A stretch of 25,590 nt of DNA from CALAEC01 sp050692915 (GTDB lineage Bacteria > Actinomycetota > UBA4738 > CALAEC01), in contig JBOGVU010000034.1 of the NCBI GenBank assembly GCA_050692915.1, positions 1-25,590 on the forward strand. The letters are read 5' to 3'. Below, piece after piece: positions 6,778-15,022 of this stretch (its first letter is position 1; the number at the start of each line of letters is the position of its first letter). The notes under the pieces are model-generated. The model was given only the letters and a program-made list of their open reading frames with translations, had not been told where the DNA came from and did no database searches. The translations under genes were made by a program, and so were the position numbers.

Positions 6778-6808
6778 TTGGACTTCGGCTCCCCCTCGTC
6801 CCTATAGT
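6778..6808 (+). promoter_or_regulatory. Promoter of the first M14 peptidase gene (copy 1 of a duplicated promoter)
   Basis: TTGGAC (6778-6783) and TATAGT (6803-6808) form a sigma70-like pair with a 19-bp spacer. GGACT at 6780-6784 and AGTCC at 6806-6810 are inverted halves spanning both hexamers. The same elements with identical spacing occur at 9695-9725. The leader from here to ATG 7038 is about 225 nt, and I see no recognisable riboswitch in it. Confidence 0.6.
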
Positions 6809-7009
6809 CCGGGAGACGGTCTGCCCCCGCGGGAAGGATCACGGAAGGAGCCGGTGCCCACTGATCGGGTCGACCACGTCGCCTCTCCACTCAGACCCCG
6901 TCTCCGTCCGACCTGCACTCCGATCACCCATGCGCCGGCCGATCTCGGGCTCCCATCGGCCGAGCCTGGCCCGCGATCCACCCTGATCGAAGCGTCGGCC
7001 GAACCTGGA

Positions 7010-7043
7010 GCTGCCCCCCGAGTGAAAGGTTGATCGGATGCGA
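7010..7043 (+). repeat. 34-bp direct repeat, copy 1 (leader and start of M14 gene 1)
   Basis: This is identical over 34 bases to 9758-9791. It spans the ribosome-binding region (AAAGG, eight bases before the ATG) and the first two codons of each M14 peptidase gene. Confidence 0.9.
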
Positions 7044-9602
7044 CGAAGATTGACTACCTGGTCCGTTGGAGTGCTGGCGCTCGCCCTCTCATGGTCCTGG
7101 ATCCCCACGGCGGGCGCCGAGATCGAGCCCCCCTGGTGCGGCACCCCGGAGCCTGACGCCGCGGAGGCCCTCCCCGATGGGACGGACCCCGGGGATCCGG
7201 TGGGAAGCTTCCCGCACATCCCGTACTACGCCATCGAATGCACGCTCGAGGACATCGCTGCCCAGAGCGGCGGGCGGATGTCCATCGAGGTGGCCGGCCA
7301 GTCCGCGACCGGCCGCGACCTGTACCTGGTGACGATCAACGAGATCGATACGGCCTATCAGAAGAAGGCCTTCTCCAACTGGGGGAAGCTGCGCCGGGAC
7401 GCCCTGACCGACCCGGCCAAGGCCCAGAGGTTCCTGGAGAAGTTCGACGGCCAGGTGAAGGTCCCCCTGTACATCCAGGGCGGCATCCACGGCAACGAGT
7501 ACGAGGGCGTGGACGCCAACATGCGGGTGATCGAGAAGCTGGCCACCACCCCGTACGGGGCTGATCCGCTGATCGATGACATCCTCGACCACGCCGTGGT
7601 CCTGTTCAACGTGATCCAGAACCCCGATGGTCGAGTGGCGGGGACGCGGGCGAACGGGAACGGGTTCGACCTGAACCGCGACTTCCTGACCCAATCGCAG
7701 TCGGAGACGCGAGCGTCGGTGAGCATCATGCAGGAGTGGATCCCGCCCGAGATGCTCGACCTCCACGGGTACGCGACCCCAACCCTGATCGAGGCCACCA
7801 CGAAGCCGCATAACCCCAGCATCGAGTACGACATGTGGTTGAAGTGGAACCAGGCCCGGCTGGACGCCAACGAGGCCGCCCTGAACGCGGCAGGATATGA
7901 CGTTCAGCGTCCGATCAACGACTGGTGCGAGGACGCGGATCTTCCCCCGCCGAGCGGGATCTGCCCGGGGGGAACGCCGCCCGGGCCGGCGGTGGCCGAG
8001 GGCTGGGACGACTGGGGACCCTTCTACACGCCCATGTACTCCCAGCACGTCGGGCTGAACGGCTCCACCACCGAGATGTGCCGGAGTGAGAGCCAGTGCG
8101 GTGGACGGGCCGGGGCCCTGGAGATCCAGGAGGTCACCGTCTGGTCCACACTCGAGTACGACGTAGCCAACCGCCACGACCTGCTCTTCGACGAGCTGGA
8201 GATCTACCGGCGAGGGGTGACGGATGCAGCCCGTCCGGCGTGCTGCCCGCCTCCCTTCGACGTCGACAACAACTGGATGAACGAGTACCCGGACGCCTAC
8301 ATGATCCCGCTGGGCCAGGGTCAGCGCAGCGACCCCGAGGCCAATCGCCTGGTCGAGTGGCTCCTGTTCAACGGCGTCGAGGTCGAACGCTTGAGGAAGG
8401 ACGCGTCGTTCGACGGCGCGACGCTCGAGGCGGGGTCCTACTTCGTCCCGATGGACCAGGCCCGGCGGGGCCTGGCCGACACGGCCCTGAGCATCGGCGT
8501 CGACGTCTCCGACCGGATCAACACGCTCTACGCTCCGCCCGGAGCCTGGAGCCACGGGTACCTGTGGGGTGCCGACGTGGTAACGATCCCCGAGGGCTCG
8601 GGGTTCGCGCCGCACACGAAGCCCGCCGAACAGCCCGGCGCGCTCGGCGGCGGGATCGAGGCGGGCACGGCCACCCACTACGCCCTGGAGATCGACTCGG
8701 CCACGGCCGTGCGCACGCTCAACGAGCTCGTGGGCGACGGGGTCTCGGCAGAGTTCGCCCTGGAGTCCTTCACCAGCGCGAGCGGCGCAGCGCTCCCCGC
8801 GGGGAGCGCCGTGTTCCCGGCGAGCTCCGCCTCGGCACTGGACGCCGCCGGGCAGGCCAACGGCCTGCTGTTCCACCGCCTGGAGGGGGTCCTGCCGGCG
8901 GTCGATCCGGTGGAGGGTGTGCCCCGGATCGCCGTCCTCACCGGAGCGGTGAACCAGGACATCTGGGTGCTCCGAGAGCTCGGGTTCACGGCGGACCCGA
9001 TCTCCACGGCCAGCAGCGGCGCTCTCAACGATCCGTCAGCGCCGAACCCGTTGGACGACTACGACGTCGTCTTCAACACGGGGAGCTGGCCGTCCGGGGC
9101 CACCGCCCGGGCCCGACTCACCGCCTTCTTCGACGAAGGTGGCGGCTACATCGGTGCCGGGCGGTTCGCCGCGACGTTCCTGAACGCGGCCAACTCCGGT
9201 CAGCTCGACGGGTTCGTGCCCGAGGCCAGCACCGGCGGCGGCCAGAGCGGCATCTTCAACTGGACGAACGCCGGCGGAGCGGACAGCCCGATCGTGGGGT
9301 CCTTCCCCGAGGCCGACACCCTGATCATGGACCCGCCGACCTGGTTCGCCTCGGTGCCGGCGACGGCCACGGTGGACGGACTGCTGGCGGGGGACCCGTC
9401 TGTCAGCTTCGCTTCCGGCCTGTGGCGGCTCCCCCGGCCCGCATCGGCCGACGACGCGGTCGTCGCGGTCCACGGTGAGAGCACGGACGGCGTCGGCGAG
9501 GTCGCTCGCATCACGGCGTTCGCCTTCAACCCGCTGTACCGGGCCGACCCGGAGCGCGAGTGGCCCATGGTGGGAACCGCGGCCTACTGGTCGGACCAGT
9601 AG
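7038..9602 (+). CDS. Secreted M14-family zinc carboxypeptidase with C-terminal GATase1-like region (paralogue 1)
   Basis: This 854-residue exported protein has a signal peptide (cleavage likely after AGA, residue 27) and an M14 catalytic domain at about 60-390. Zinc ligands are His151 and Glu154 (GGIHGNEYEG) and His243 (LDLHGY). Substrate-binding residues appear in NPDGR (195-199) and DLNRD (Asn213-Arg214), and Glu346 in GSTTEMC is the best candidate for the general base. The last ~230 residues contain PRIAVLTG, YDVVFNTG and FFDEGGGYIGAG, like a class I glutamine amidotransferase fold without obvious catalytic residues. It probably trims peptides or peptide-like polymers outside the cell. Its neighbour at 9786 is a full-length paralogue. 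It has its own promoter, and a terminator follows. Confidence 0.93.
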   Translation: MRRRLTTWSVGVLALALSWSWIPTAGAEIEPPWCGTPEPDAAEALPDGTDPGDPVGSFPHIPYYAIECTLEDIAAQSGGRMSIEVAGQSATGRDLYLVTINEIDTAYQKKAFSNWGKLRRDALTDPAKAQRFLEKFDGQVKVPLYIQGGIHGNEYEGVDANMRVIEKLATTPYGADPLIDDILDHAVVLFNVIQNPDGRVAGTRANGNGFDLNRDFLTQSQSETRASVSIMQEWIPPEMLDLHGYATPTLIEATTKPHNPSIEYDMWLKWNQARLDANEAALNAAGYDVQRPINDWCEDADLPPPSGICPGGTPPGPAVAEGWDDWGPFYTPMYSQHVGLNGSTTEMCRSESQCGGRAGALEIQEVTVWSTLEYDVANRHDLLFDELEIYRRGVTDAARPACCPPPFDVDNNWMNEYPDAYMIPLGQGQRSDPEANRLVEWLLFNGVEVERLRKDASFDGATLEAGSYFVPMDQARRGLADTALSIGVDVSDRINTLYAPPGAWSHGYLWGADVVTIPEGSGFAPHTKPAEQPGALGGGIEAGTATHYALEIDSATAVRTLNELVGDGVSAEFALESFTSASGAALPAGSAVFPASSASALDAAGQANGLLFHRLEGVLPAVDPVEGVPRIAVLTGAVNQDIWVLRELGFTADPISTASSGALNDPSAPNPLDDYDVVFNTGSWPSGATARARLTAFFDEGGGYIGAGRFAATFLNAANSGQLDGFVPEASTGGGQSGIFNWTNAGGADSPIVGSFPEADTLIMDPPTWFASVPATATVDGLLAGDPSVSFASGLWRLPRPASADDAVVAVHGESTDGVGEVARITAFAFNPLYRADPEREWPMVGTAAYWSDQ

Positions 9603-9620
9603 CGCCCGGCGCCCGTGACG

Positions 9621-9649
9621 AGAGGGGCGGGGGCTCTCCCCGCCCCTCT
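9621..9649 (+). terminator. Hairpin terminator after M14 gene 1
   Basis: A perfect 12-bp stem (AGAGGGGCGGGG / CCCCGCCCCTCT) with a five-base loop begins 18 bp after the stop codon. Only two T residues follow, typical of GC-rich actinobacterial terminators. Confidence 0.75.
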
Positions 9650-9694
9650 TGCCGGGCATCCCCATGGAGGTCCCTGAGGCCTTCCGCTCCTCGA

Positions 9695-9725
9695 TTGGAC
9701 TCCCGGTTCCTCCCGTTCCTATAGT
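9695..9725 (+). promoter_or_regulatory. Promoter of the second M14 peptidase gene (copy 2)
   Basis: TTGGAC (9695-9700) and TATAGT (9720-9725) repeat the 6778-6808 promoter with the same 19-bp spacer and the same GGACT-N21-AGTCC dyad, while the spacer bases differ. The leader to ATG 9786 is only about 55 nt. Confidence 0.6.
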
Positions 9726-9757
9726 CCAGCTTCGGGACGGTCCCCGAGCGACCGAAC

Positions 9758-9791
9758 GCTGCCCCCCGAGTGAAAGGTTGATCGGATGCGA
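9758..9791 (+). repeat. 34-bp direct repeat, copy 2 (leader and start of M14 gene 2)
   Basis: Identical to 7010-7043, covering the ribosome site and first codons. Confidence 0.9.
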
Positions 9792-12434
9792 AGAGGACGG
9801 ATCCCCACGGTTCTGGCGACGGCGCTCTTCTTGGTGGTCACGGCCACGGTGCTGTCCGCACCGGTCGGCGCCCAGACGGCCCCTCCATGGGACGGGAACC
9901 CGGTCTCGCCCGGCCTCGGTCCGACCTACGGCGAGCCGTGGTGCGCGCCGCCGTCCGGCGGCATCGCCGAGCAGCAAGGCTCGCCGCTGGCCCTGATCCC
10001 CTCCGAGGCGATCGAGTGCACCCTCGAGGGGTTCGAGGAAGAGGCCGCCGCGGCCGGGGTGCCCGATCGGCTGGCCTACCAGGTCATCGGCCACTCCATC
10101 CTGGGCAGGGACATCTTCGGCGTGGTGGTCAACGCGCTCGACACGCCGCAGCAGCAGGAGGCCTACTCGCGGTGGCTGCAGCTGCGGAGCCTCATGTTCG
10201 ACGACCCAGCTCAGGCCCAGGGCCTGCTGGCCTCGTGGGGATCGAACGTCAAGCTCCCCATCTTCATCGAGGCGAACATCCACGGGAACGAAGAGGAGGG
10301 CACGGACGCGATCATGCAGGTCATCCGGGACCTGGTGACCCTGCCGTACGGGACCAACCCGACCGTGGACCAGCTCCTCGATCACGCCATCGTGGTCGTG
10401 ATCCCGACCGCGAATCCGGACGGCCGCGTGGCCAAGCTCCGCCGGAACGCCAACGGCTTCGACCTGAACCGGGACCTGCTGGTCCAGTCCCAGCCCGAGA
10501 TCCGGGCCAACGTGGCGTTCCAGCAGGAGTGGCTGGCCCCCGTGGGCCTGGCCATGCACGGGTACTACGGCCCCACGCTGATCGACGGGCTGACGAAGCC
10601 GCACAACCCCGGGATCGAGTACGACCTGTTCGTCAAGTGGAACCAGCGGCGGCTCGACGCCAACGAGGTCGCTTACACGAACGCGGGCATGGAGATCATG
10701 CGCCCCGTCAATGACTGGAACTCCTCCGGCTGGTTCGGTCCCCCGCCGAGGGGGCCGGCGTACGCCGAGGGATGGGACGACTGGGGCCCCTTCTACACCC
10801 AGACGTACATGGCGTTCTACGGTGTCGACGGGTCCACCCTCGAGATGTGCGAGGACGGCCTCGGTTGCGACGGCCGGTTCGGATCGAAGCGGGCCCAGTA
10901 CATCGGGTTCTACTCCTCGGCGGACTTCTGGCTCGAGAACCGAGTCGACATCCTGGACGACCAGCTGGAGATCTTCCGCCGCGGCGTCACCGACGCGCCT
11001 CGCGGCAACTGCTGCGACGACCCGCTGGTCGCCAGCTACGGCTTCACCGAGGACGAGCACAACTGGATGGTGGAGTACCCGACCGCGTACGTGATCCCGT
11101 TCGTGGGAAGCTCGTCGTCCGCGGCCCAGCGGAGCGACGCCGAGGCGAACCGGATGGCCCGGTGGCTCCTCGACAACGGGATCGAGGTCCATCGGGCGAC
11201 CGCCGGGTTCGCGTGGAGCGGGCAGACCTTCCCGGAGGGATCGTACGTCGTCTGGATGGACCAGGCACTCCGAGGCATCGCGCTCACGGCGCTCAGCGCG
11301 GGGCAGGACGTCTCCGACCGGATCTCCCAGCTGTACGCGCCGCCCGGCGCATGGAGCCACGGGGAACTGTGGGGGGCGGACGCCGTGGAGATCCCCAGGG
11401 CCGACCCCTCGTTCGACCCGGCCACCGTCCCCGTCGAAACGACGAACCCGCTCCAGGGCGGGCTCAGGCCGGGGGGCTCCGCGGATTGGTTCGCGGTCAC
11501 CCTCCAGGGCACCTCCGAGGTTCACGCGGTGCTGGACCTGCTCCGTGACGGGATCGACGGCGAGGTGGCCGAGCAGCCTTTCACCAGCACCACGGGCGGA
11601 TCGATGCCCGCCGGGTCCCTGATCTTCGATGCCTCGGCGGCCCCATCGCTCCAGGCGGCCGGGCAGGCGGCCGGCATGTTCTTCGAGCGTGGCGTGGGCG
11701 CCAAGCCGGCCACGAGCCTGCTGGGCGAGGCGCCCCGGGTGGCGATCCTGTTCGATGGGAAGAGCGCCGCCGAGAACGACACGTCCTGGTCGCTCCGGCA
11801 GATCTTCGGCGACGACGTCGGGTTCGTCTCGGTGAGGACCGGGAAGGACTCGCTGGACCGGTCCCCGACGGACCCGCTCCAGGACTTCGACGTGATCTAC
11901 AACCTGGGGCAGCCATACCCGCGGTCGAAGTACGGGACCGCCCGGGCTCGCCTGGAGGCCTTCTTCGAGCGGGGCGGCGGGTACATCGGGACCAGCTTCT
12001 CGTCGGCGAACTTCTCGTTCCTCACGAACGCCGTTCCCGACCTGATCCAGGGATCGCTGGCCCAGGGGAGCGACTCGGCGGACGGCGGCATCGCCAGGTG
12101 GAGCAACATCGGCGCCGCGGGCCCCCTCACCGGTGGGTTCTCGGGCACCGACAACCTCTACCTACCGACCAACGTCACGTGGTTCTCGTCGGTCCCCTCG
12201 GGGGCGACGGTCGACGGGCGGTACCTCGGCTCCGTGGACACGATGTTCGTGGCCGGCCTGTGGAGGGGTCGGAACGAGGCCGCCGCGGGCGCTCCGATGA
12301 TCGTCCACGGGACCACGGAGGTCGGCAGCCGGTACGTGGGGCTGGCCGCCAACCCGTTCTCGCGTGGGGACGCCGAGCGCGAGTGGCCGCTGATCGGCCA
12401 GGCCGCGCTGTGGTCGAACCTGACCGACGGGTAA
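9786..12434 (+). CDS. Secreted M14-family zinc carboxypeptidase with C-terminal GATase1-like region (paralogue 2)
   Basis: The 882-residue product parallels the gene at 7038 along its whole length. It has a signal peptide (cleavage near VGAQ, residue 30), zinc ligands His166/Glu169 (NIHGNEEEG) and His258 (AMHGYYG), NPDGR, Asn228-Arg229 in DLNRD, and Glu353 in GSTLEMC. Shared blocks such as LEIFRRGVTDA, DVSDRI, LYAPPGAWSHG and the C-terminal EREWP segment show an old tandem duplication. All catalytic positions are kept in both copies, so both are probably active. Differences lie mainly in the N-terminal ~60 residues and in surface loops (an extra AQYIGFYSSADF stretch near 370), suggesting different substrates. 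It has its own promoter and terminator. Confidence 0.93.
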   Translation: MRRGRIPTVLATALFLVVTATVLSAPVGAQTAPPWDGNPVSPGLGPTYGEPWCAPPSGGIAEQQGSPLALIPSEAIECTLEGFEEEAAAAGVPDRLAYQVIGHSILGRDIFGVVVNALDTPQQQEAYSRWLQLRSLMFDDPAQAQGLLASWGSNVKLPIFIEANIHGNEEEGTDAIMQVIRDLVTLPYGTNPTVDQLLDHAIVVVIPTANPDGRVAKLRRNANGFDLNRDLLVQSQPEIRANVAFQQEWLAPVGLAMHGYYGPTLIDGLTKPHNPGIEYDLFVKWNQRRLDANEVAYTNAGMEIMRPVNDWNSSGWFGPPPRGPAYAEGWDDWGPFYTQTYMAFYGVDGSTLEMCEDGLGCDGRFGSKRAQYIGFYSSADFWLENRVDILDDQLEIFRRGVTDAPRGNCCDDPLVASYGFTEDEHNWMVEYPTAYVIPFVGSSSSAAQRSDAEANRMARWLLDNGIEVHRATAGFAWSGQTFPEGSYVVWMDQALRGIALTALSAGQDVSDRISQLYAPPGAWSHGELWGADAVEIPRADPSFDPATVPVETTNPLQGGLRPGGSADWFAVTLQGTSEVHAVLDLLRDGIDGEVAEQPFTSTTGGSMPAGSLIFDASAAPSLQAAGQAAGMFFERGVGAKPATSLLGEAPRVAILFDGKSAAENDTSWSLRQIFGDDVGFVSVRTGKDSLDRSPTDPLQDFDVIYNLGQPYPRSKYGTARARLEAFFERGGGYIGTSFSSANFSFLTNAVPDLIQGSLAQGSDSADGGIARWSNIGAAGPLTGGFSGTDNLYLPTNVTWFSSVPSGATVDGRYLGSVDTMFVAGLWRGRNEAAAGAPMIVHGTTEVGSRYVGLAANPFSRGDAEREWPLIGQAALWSNLTDG

Positions 12435-12455
12435 CGGGTTCATCGAGCGCCTCCC

Positions 12456-12477
12456 GGGGGCGGGGAGACCCGCCCCC
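12456..12477 (+). terminator. Hairpin terminator after M14 gene 2
   Basis: A nine-base-pair GGGGGCGGG / CCCGCCCCC stem with a GAGA tetraloop lies 22 bp after the stop. There is no T tract. Confidence 0.65.
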
Positions 12478-12487
12478 CCATCTCCCT

Positions 12488-12519
12488 AGGTGCCGATTTG
12501 CACCTCCATAGGGGCATTT
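12488..12519 (+). promoter_or_regulatory. Promoter of the LVIVD/PA gene with an overlapping palindrome
   Basis: AGGTGC-N6-GCACCT (12488-12505) is a perfect dyad in a locally AT-rich stretch. Its right arm overlaps a possible -35, TTGCAC (12498-12503), followed 17-18 bp later by a weak -10, ATAGAC/TAGACA. A regulator bound here would cover the -35. The ATG at 12560 then has a GAGGAGG ribosome site six bases upstream. Confidence 0.4.
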
Positions 12520-12559
12520 GATAGACAAGGGATCGGCCGTCGAGTCGAGGAGGTTCATC

Positions 12560-14533
12560 ATGCGACTACCGTCGGTTCGGTCCACGCTCCTGGTAGGGCT
12601 GACCCTGATCCTGGCCGCAGGGATCCCCGCGCAGGCCGGCCATCTCGATGACGGGTCTGGTGATGGTCAGCAGGCCGACGCCCCCCACGAGGTCACCGAT
12701 CCCTCCGCGGGACTGGCCGACCTCGACGCCGCGAGCCAGATCATCAGCGAGGGCCCGTCCGCCAAGGTCACCAAGAACCTCCAGCTGCGAGGCCGAGGGA
12801 AGCGGTTGGTGGAGAACGCCACCACCGATGTCTGGGCCTATAAGGGCTTCGCCTACACGGGCACGTTCCAGAGCCCCTGCGGCGGCGAGGAGGGCGCCGG
12901 CGTGTGGATCTGGGACATCCGGAACAAGAACAAGCCGTCGTTCGTCGACATCATCGAATCCGAGCCTGGCAGCCGCTCCAACGACGTCAAGGTCGCCACC
13001 ATGAACTCTGGCGACATCCTGGTCCACACCAACGAGACCTGCGGGACCGGCGGCATGGGAGGGTTCGAGGTCTACAACGTGGACGACCCTCGGAACCCGG
13101 TCCACCTGGCCACCCAGCGGATCCACGAGCCCAACGAGGTCCTGCGCACCGTCTTCGGCGGGGTGAACCGGGGGGTGCACAACCTGTACCTGTTCACCCA
13201 GGGATCACGGGATTACGTGGCGCTGGCCACGCATGGCAACGCCTGGTTCGGGAGCACCCAGATCTTCGAGATCACCGACCCGACGAACCCCCAGTTCGTC
13301 AGCGCGTGGGGGCCGGAGCTCCTGTGTGAGGAGGCATACTGCAGCAGCGATCCGTATAACGAGACGGATCCAAACGTGCTGGTCGACCACATCAACGGAT
13401 GGATCTTCTGCCTGCTCACGCCGTGCTTCGGTGGCTCCCAGATCCGCTCCGTGCACGACATCACCGTCACCGAGGACGGGAACCTGATGTACGCGGCCGC
13501 CTGGGACTCCGGGCTCGTCCTGCTCGACATCAGCGACCCGGCCAACCCCGACGTGCTCTCGATCGCCATCGACCCGGTGAACGGGTCGCTGGACGGGGAG
13601 GTCAACAGCCACTCGGTGTGGCCCAGCGAGGACGGCACCATCGTGGTCGAGGGCGAGGAGGACTTCAACGCCTGGGTGACGGTCCAGCCGCTCAGTAACT
13701 TCACGTTCGGGAACCAGCCCTGGAACACGGTCCCCGGGGTGGGGATCAGCACCTCCGCGGGCGACGACTTCGAGGCCAACCAGACCGGGAACATGGTGAC
13801 GGTCACGGCCTCGAGCGTCACCGTCAACAGCGGGCCGCTGGCCGGCACCGAGTATCCGGCCACCGAGGGTGCTGGAAACCAGCCCCGGATCGCGGACACC
13901 GGCCCCATCACGGCCGAGGCCGTGTGGGTCGGTCGAGGCTGCGACACCGACAACTTCGGTGTCCCCGGCAGCGACACTCCCGGCATTGTGGATCCTCACC
14001 TCAACGATCCGGCCGGGAAGATCGCGGTGATTCGTCGAGGGGCCTGCACCTTCTCCAGCAAGATGGGGGCCGCGCAGGCCGCAGGGGCCGTAGCGGTCGT
14101 GATCGCGAACAACCTGACGAACGACACGCCGTGGAGCGGGATCCGGATCTGGGACTACTCGGACCCGGAGAACCCGGTGCTGGCCTCGACGTTCGACACG
14201 GTGTGCAGCGCTTCGCCGACCCCGATCCCCGAGTGCGACCCGTTCGGCACGTACTCGGTGCACAACGTGATCGTGGAGACCACGGGGAACAAGGTGAAGG
14301 CGTACGTCTCCTGGTACTACGACGGGATGCTCGTCCTCGACGTCACGGATCCCTACAACCCGAAGGAGATCGCCCGGTACTTCGACAACTCGCCCGAGTT
14401 CCTGGAGTCGAACGGCGGTCAGCCGCACGACTTCTGGGGTGTGGGCAAGGAGCCCAACCAGCCCTGGATCTACGGGTCGGACCGGAACGGCGGCCTGTAC
14501 ATCTTTAAGGAGCAGGGCTCGGGCTCAGGCTAG
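12560..14533 (+). CDS. Secreted LVIVD-repeat (propeller-like) protein with an embedded PA domain
   Basis: From ATG 12560 (ribosome site GAGGAGG) the product is 657 residues with a signal peptide ending near PAQA. At least six LVIVD-type repeats are visible, e.g. GVWIWDIRNKNKP, GFEVYNVDDPRNP, TQIFEITDPTNP, GLVLLDISDPANP, GIRIWDYSDPENP and GMLVLDVTDPYNP, consistent with a beta-propeller. Between repeats four and five, about residues 410-518, lies a protease-associated (PA) domain with KIAVIRRGACTFSSKMGAAQ, then AGAVAVVIANN. The usual C-terminal third of a PA domain seems to be missing, since the next repeat begins within about ten residues. No catalytic residues are apparent; a binding or scaffold role outside the cell is likely. 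It follows two secreted peptidases, and PA domains often accompany peptidases. Confidence 0.88.
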   Translation: MRLPSVRSTLLVGLTLILAAGIPAQAGHLDDGSGDGQQADAPHEVTDPSAGLADLDAASQIISEGPSAKVTKNLQLRGRGKRLVENATTDVWAYKGFAYTGTFQSPCGGEEGAGVWIWDIRNKNKPSFVDIIESEPGSRSNDVKVATMNSGDILVHTNETCGTGGMGGFEVYNVDDPRNPVHLATQRIHEPNEVLRTVFGGVNRGVHNLYLFTQGSRDYVALATHGNAWFGSTQIFEITDPTNPQFVSAWGPELLCEEAYCSSDPYNETDPNVLVDHINGWIFCLLTPCFGGSQIRSVHDITVTEDGNLMYAAAWDSGLVLLDISDPANPDVLSIAIDPVNGSLDGEVNSHSVWPSEDGTIVVEGEEDFNAWVTVQPLSNFTFGNQPWNTVPGVGISTSAGDDFEANQTGNMVTVTASSVTVNSGPLAGTEYPATEGAGNQPRIADTGPITAEAVWVGRGCDTDNFGVPGSDTPGIVDPHLNDPAGKIAVIRRGACTFSSKMGAAQAAGAVAVVIANNLTNDTPWSGIRIWDYSDPENPVLASTFDTVCSASPTPIPECDPFGTYSVHNVIVETTGNKVKAYVSWYYDGMLVLDVTDPYNPKEIARYFDNSPEFLESNGGQPHDFWGVGKEPNQPWIYGSDRNGGLYIFKEQGSGSG

Positions 14534-14552
14534 GCACCGGAACACGGGGGGG

Positions 14553-14574
14553 AGGGACGGCCTCGGCCGTCCCT
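14553..14574 (+). terminator. Hairpin terminator after the LVIVD/PA gene
   Basis: AGGGACGG / CCGTCCCT forms an eight-base-pair stem that can extend through CC/GG over a TC turn, followed by TCCTCGTT. It lies 19 bp after the stop. Confidence 0.65.
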
Positions 14575-14605
14575 TCCTCGTTGGTTGTGGCGAAAGGAGG
14601 AGGAG

Positions 14606-14953
14606 ATGAGACGAGGATTGGTCGCCGCGATGACCGCTGCGCTGCTGCTCGGGAGCGCCGGGGTGGCCAGGGCTGATCACACCCACGTGCTGATCCTGCC
14701 GAACGGGAAGTGCGCGATACTGGCGCAGAGCGGGAACGAGAAGTTCGTGATCCTGCCGGACGTTCTCTTCGCCAACAACCCGAACGTCGACGCCGACGAC
14801 GCCGCCGGCGGTCTGGAGAACCTGCCTGAGAACCGACGGCACCCCCTGCACGCGCTGGTGCATCTGGGCGTGCCTGGCGCCGACGGCGACATCGCGGTGA
14901 TGGGGTCGCCCCAGGATCCGTGCGCCGCGACCGGAGAGTACGTGAACGGGTAG
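14606..14953 (+). CDS. Small secreted protein of unknown function
   Basis: The 115-residue product starts at ATG 14606 behind a strong GGAGGAGGAG ribosome site. A signal peptide (residues 1-23, ending VARA) gives a mature protein beginning DHTHVLILPNGKC. The mature part of about 92 residues has two cysteines (in NGKCAIL and QDPCAATG), which could form one disulfide. It also has an acidic middle (NPNVDADDAAGGLENLPENR) and a His-containing segment (RRHPLHALVHLGV). I do not recognise the family. It sits between two LVIVD-type secreted proteins on the same strand and may be their partner or a metal- or ligand-binding protein, which is speculation. Confidence 0.75.
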   Translation: MRRGLVAAMTAALLLGSAGVARADHTHVLILPNGKCAILAQSGNEKFVILPDVLFANNPNVDADDAAGGLENLPENRRHPLHALVHLGVPGADGDIAVMGSPQDPCAATGEYVNG

Positions 14954-15022
14954 CCAGCACAGACAGCCGCGTGCCCGCGGAAGGAGGTGGTGGCCCGACG
15001 GGGACGTTCAGTTGAGTCAGTG

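Noticed and set aside
6809..7037. Riboswitch in the long M14 leader
   Set aside because: I could not match any known riboswitch core; only short GC-rich stems are seen.
9036..11525. 829-residue minus-strand open frame antisense to the M14 genes
   Set aside because: Shadow of two well-supported peptidases; no ribosome site or domain.
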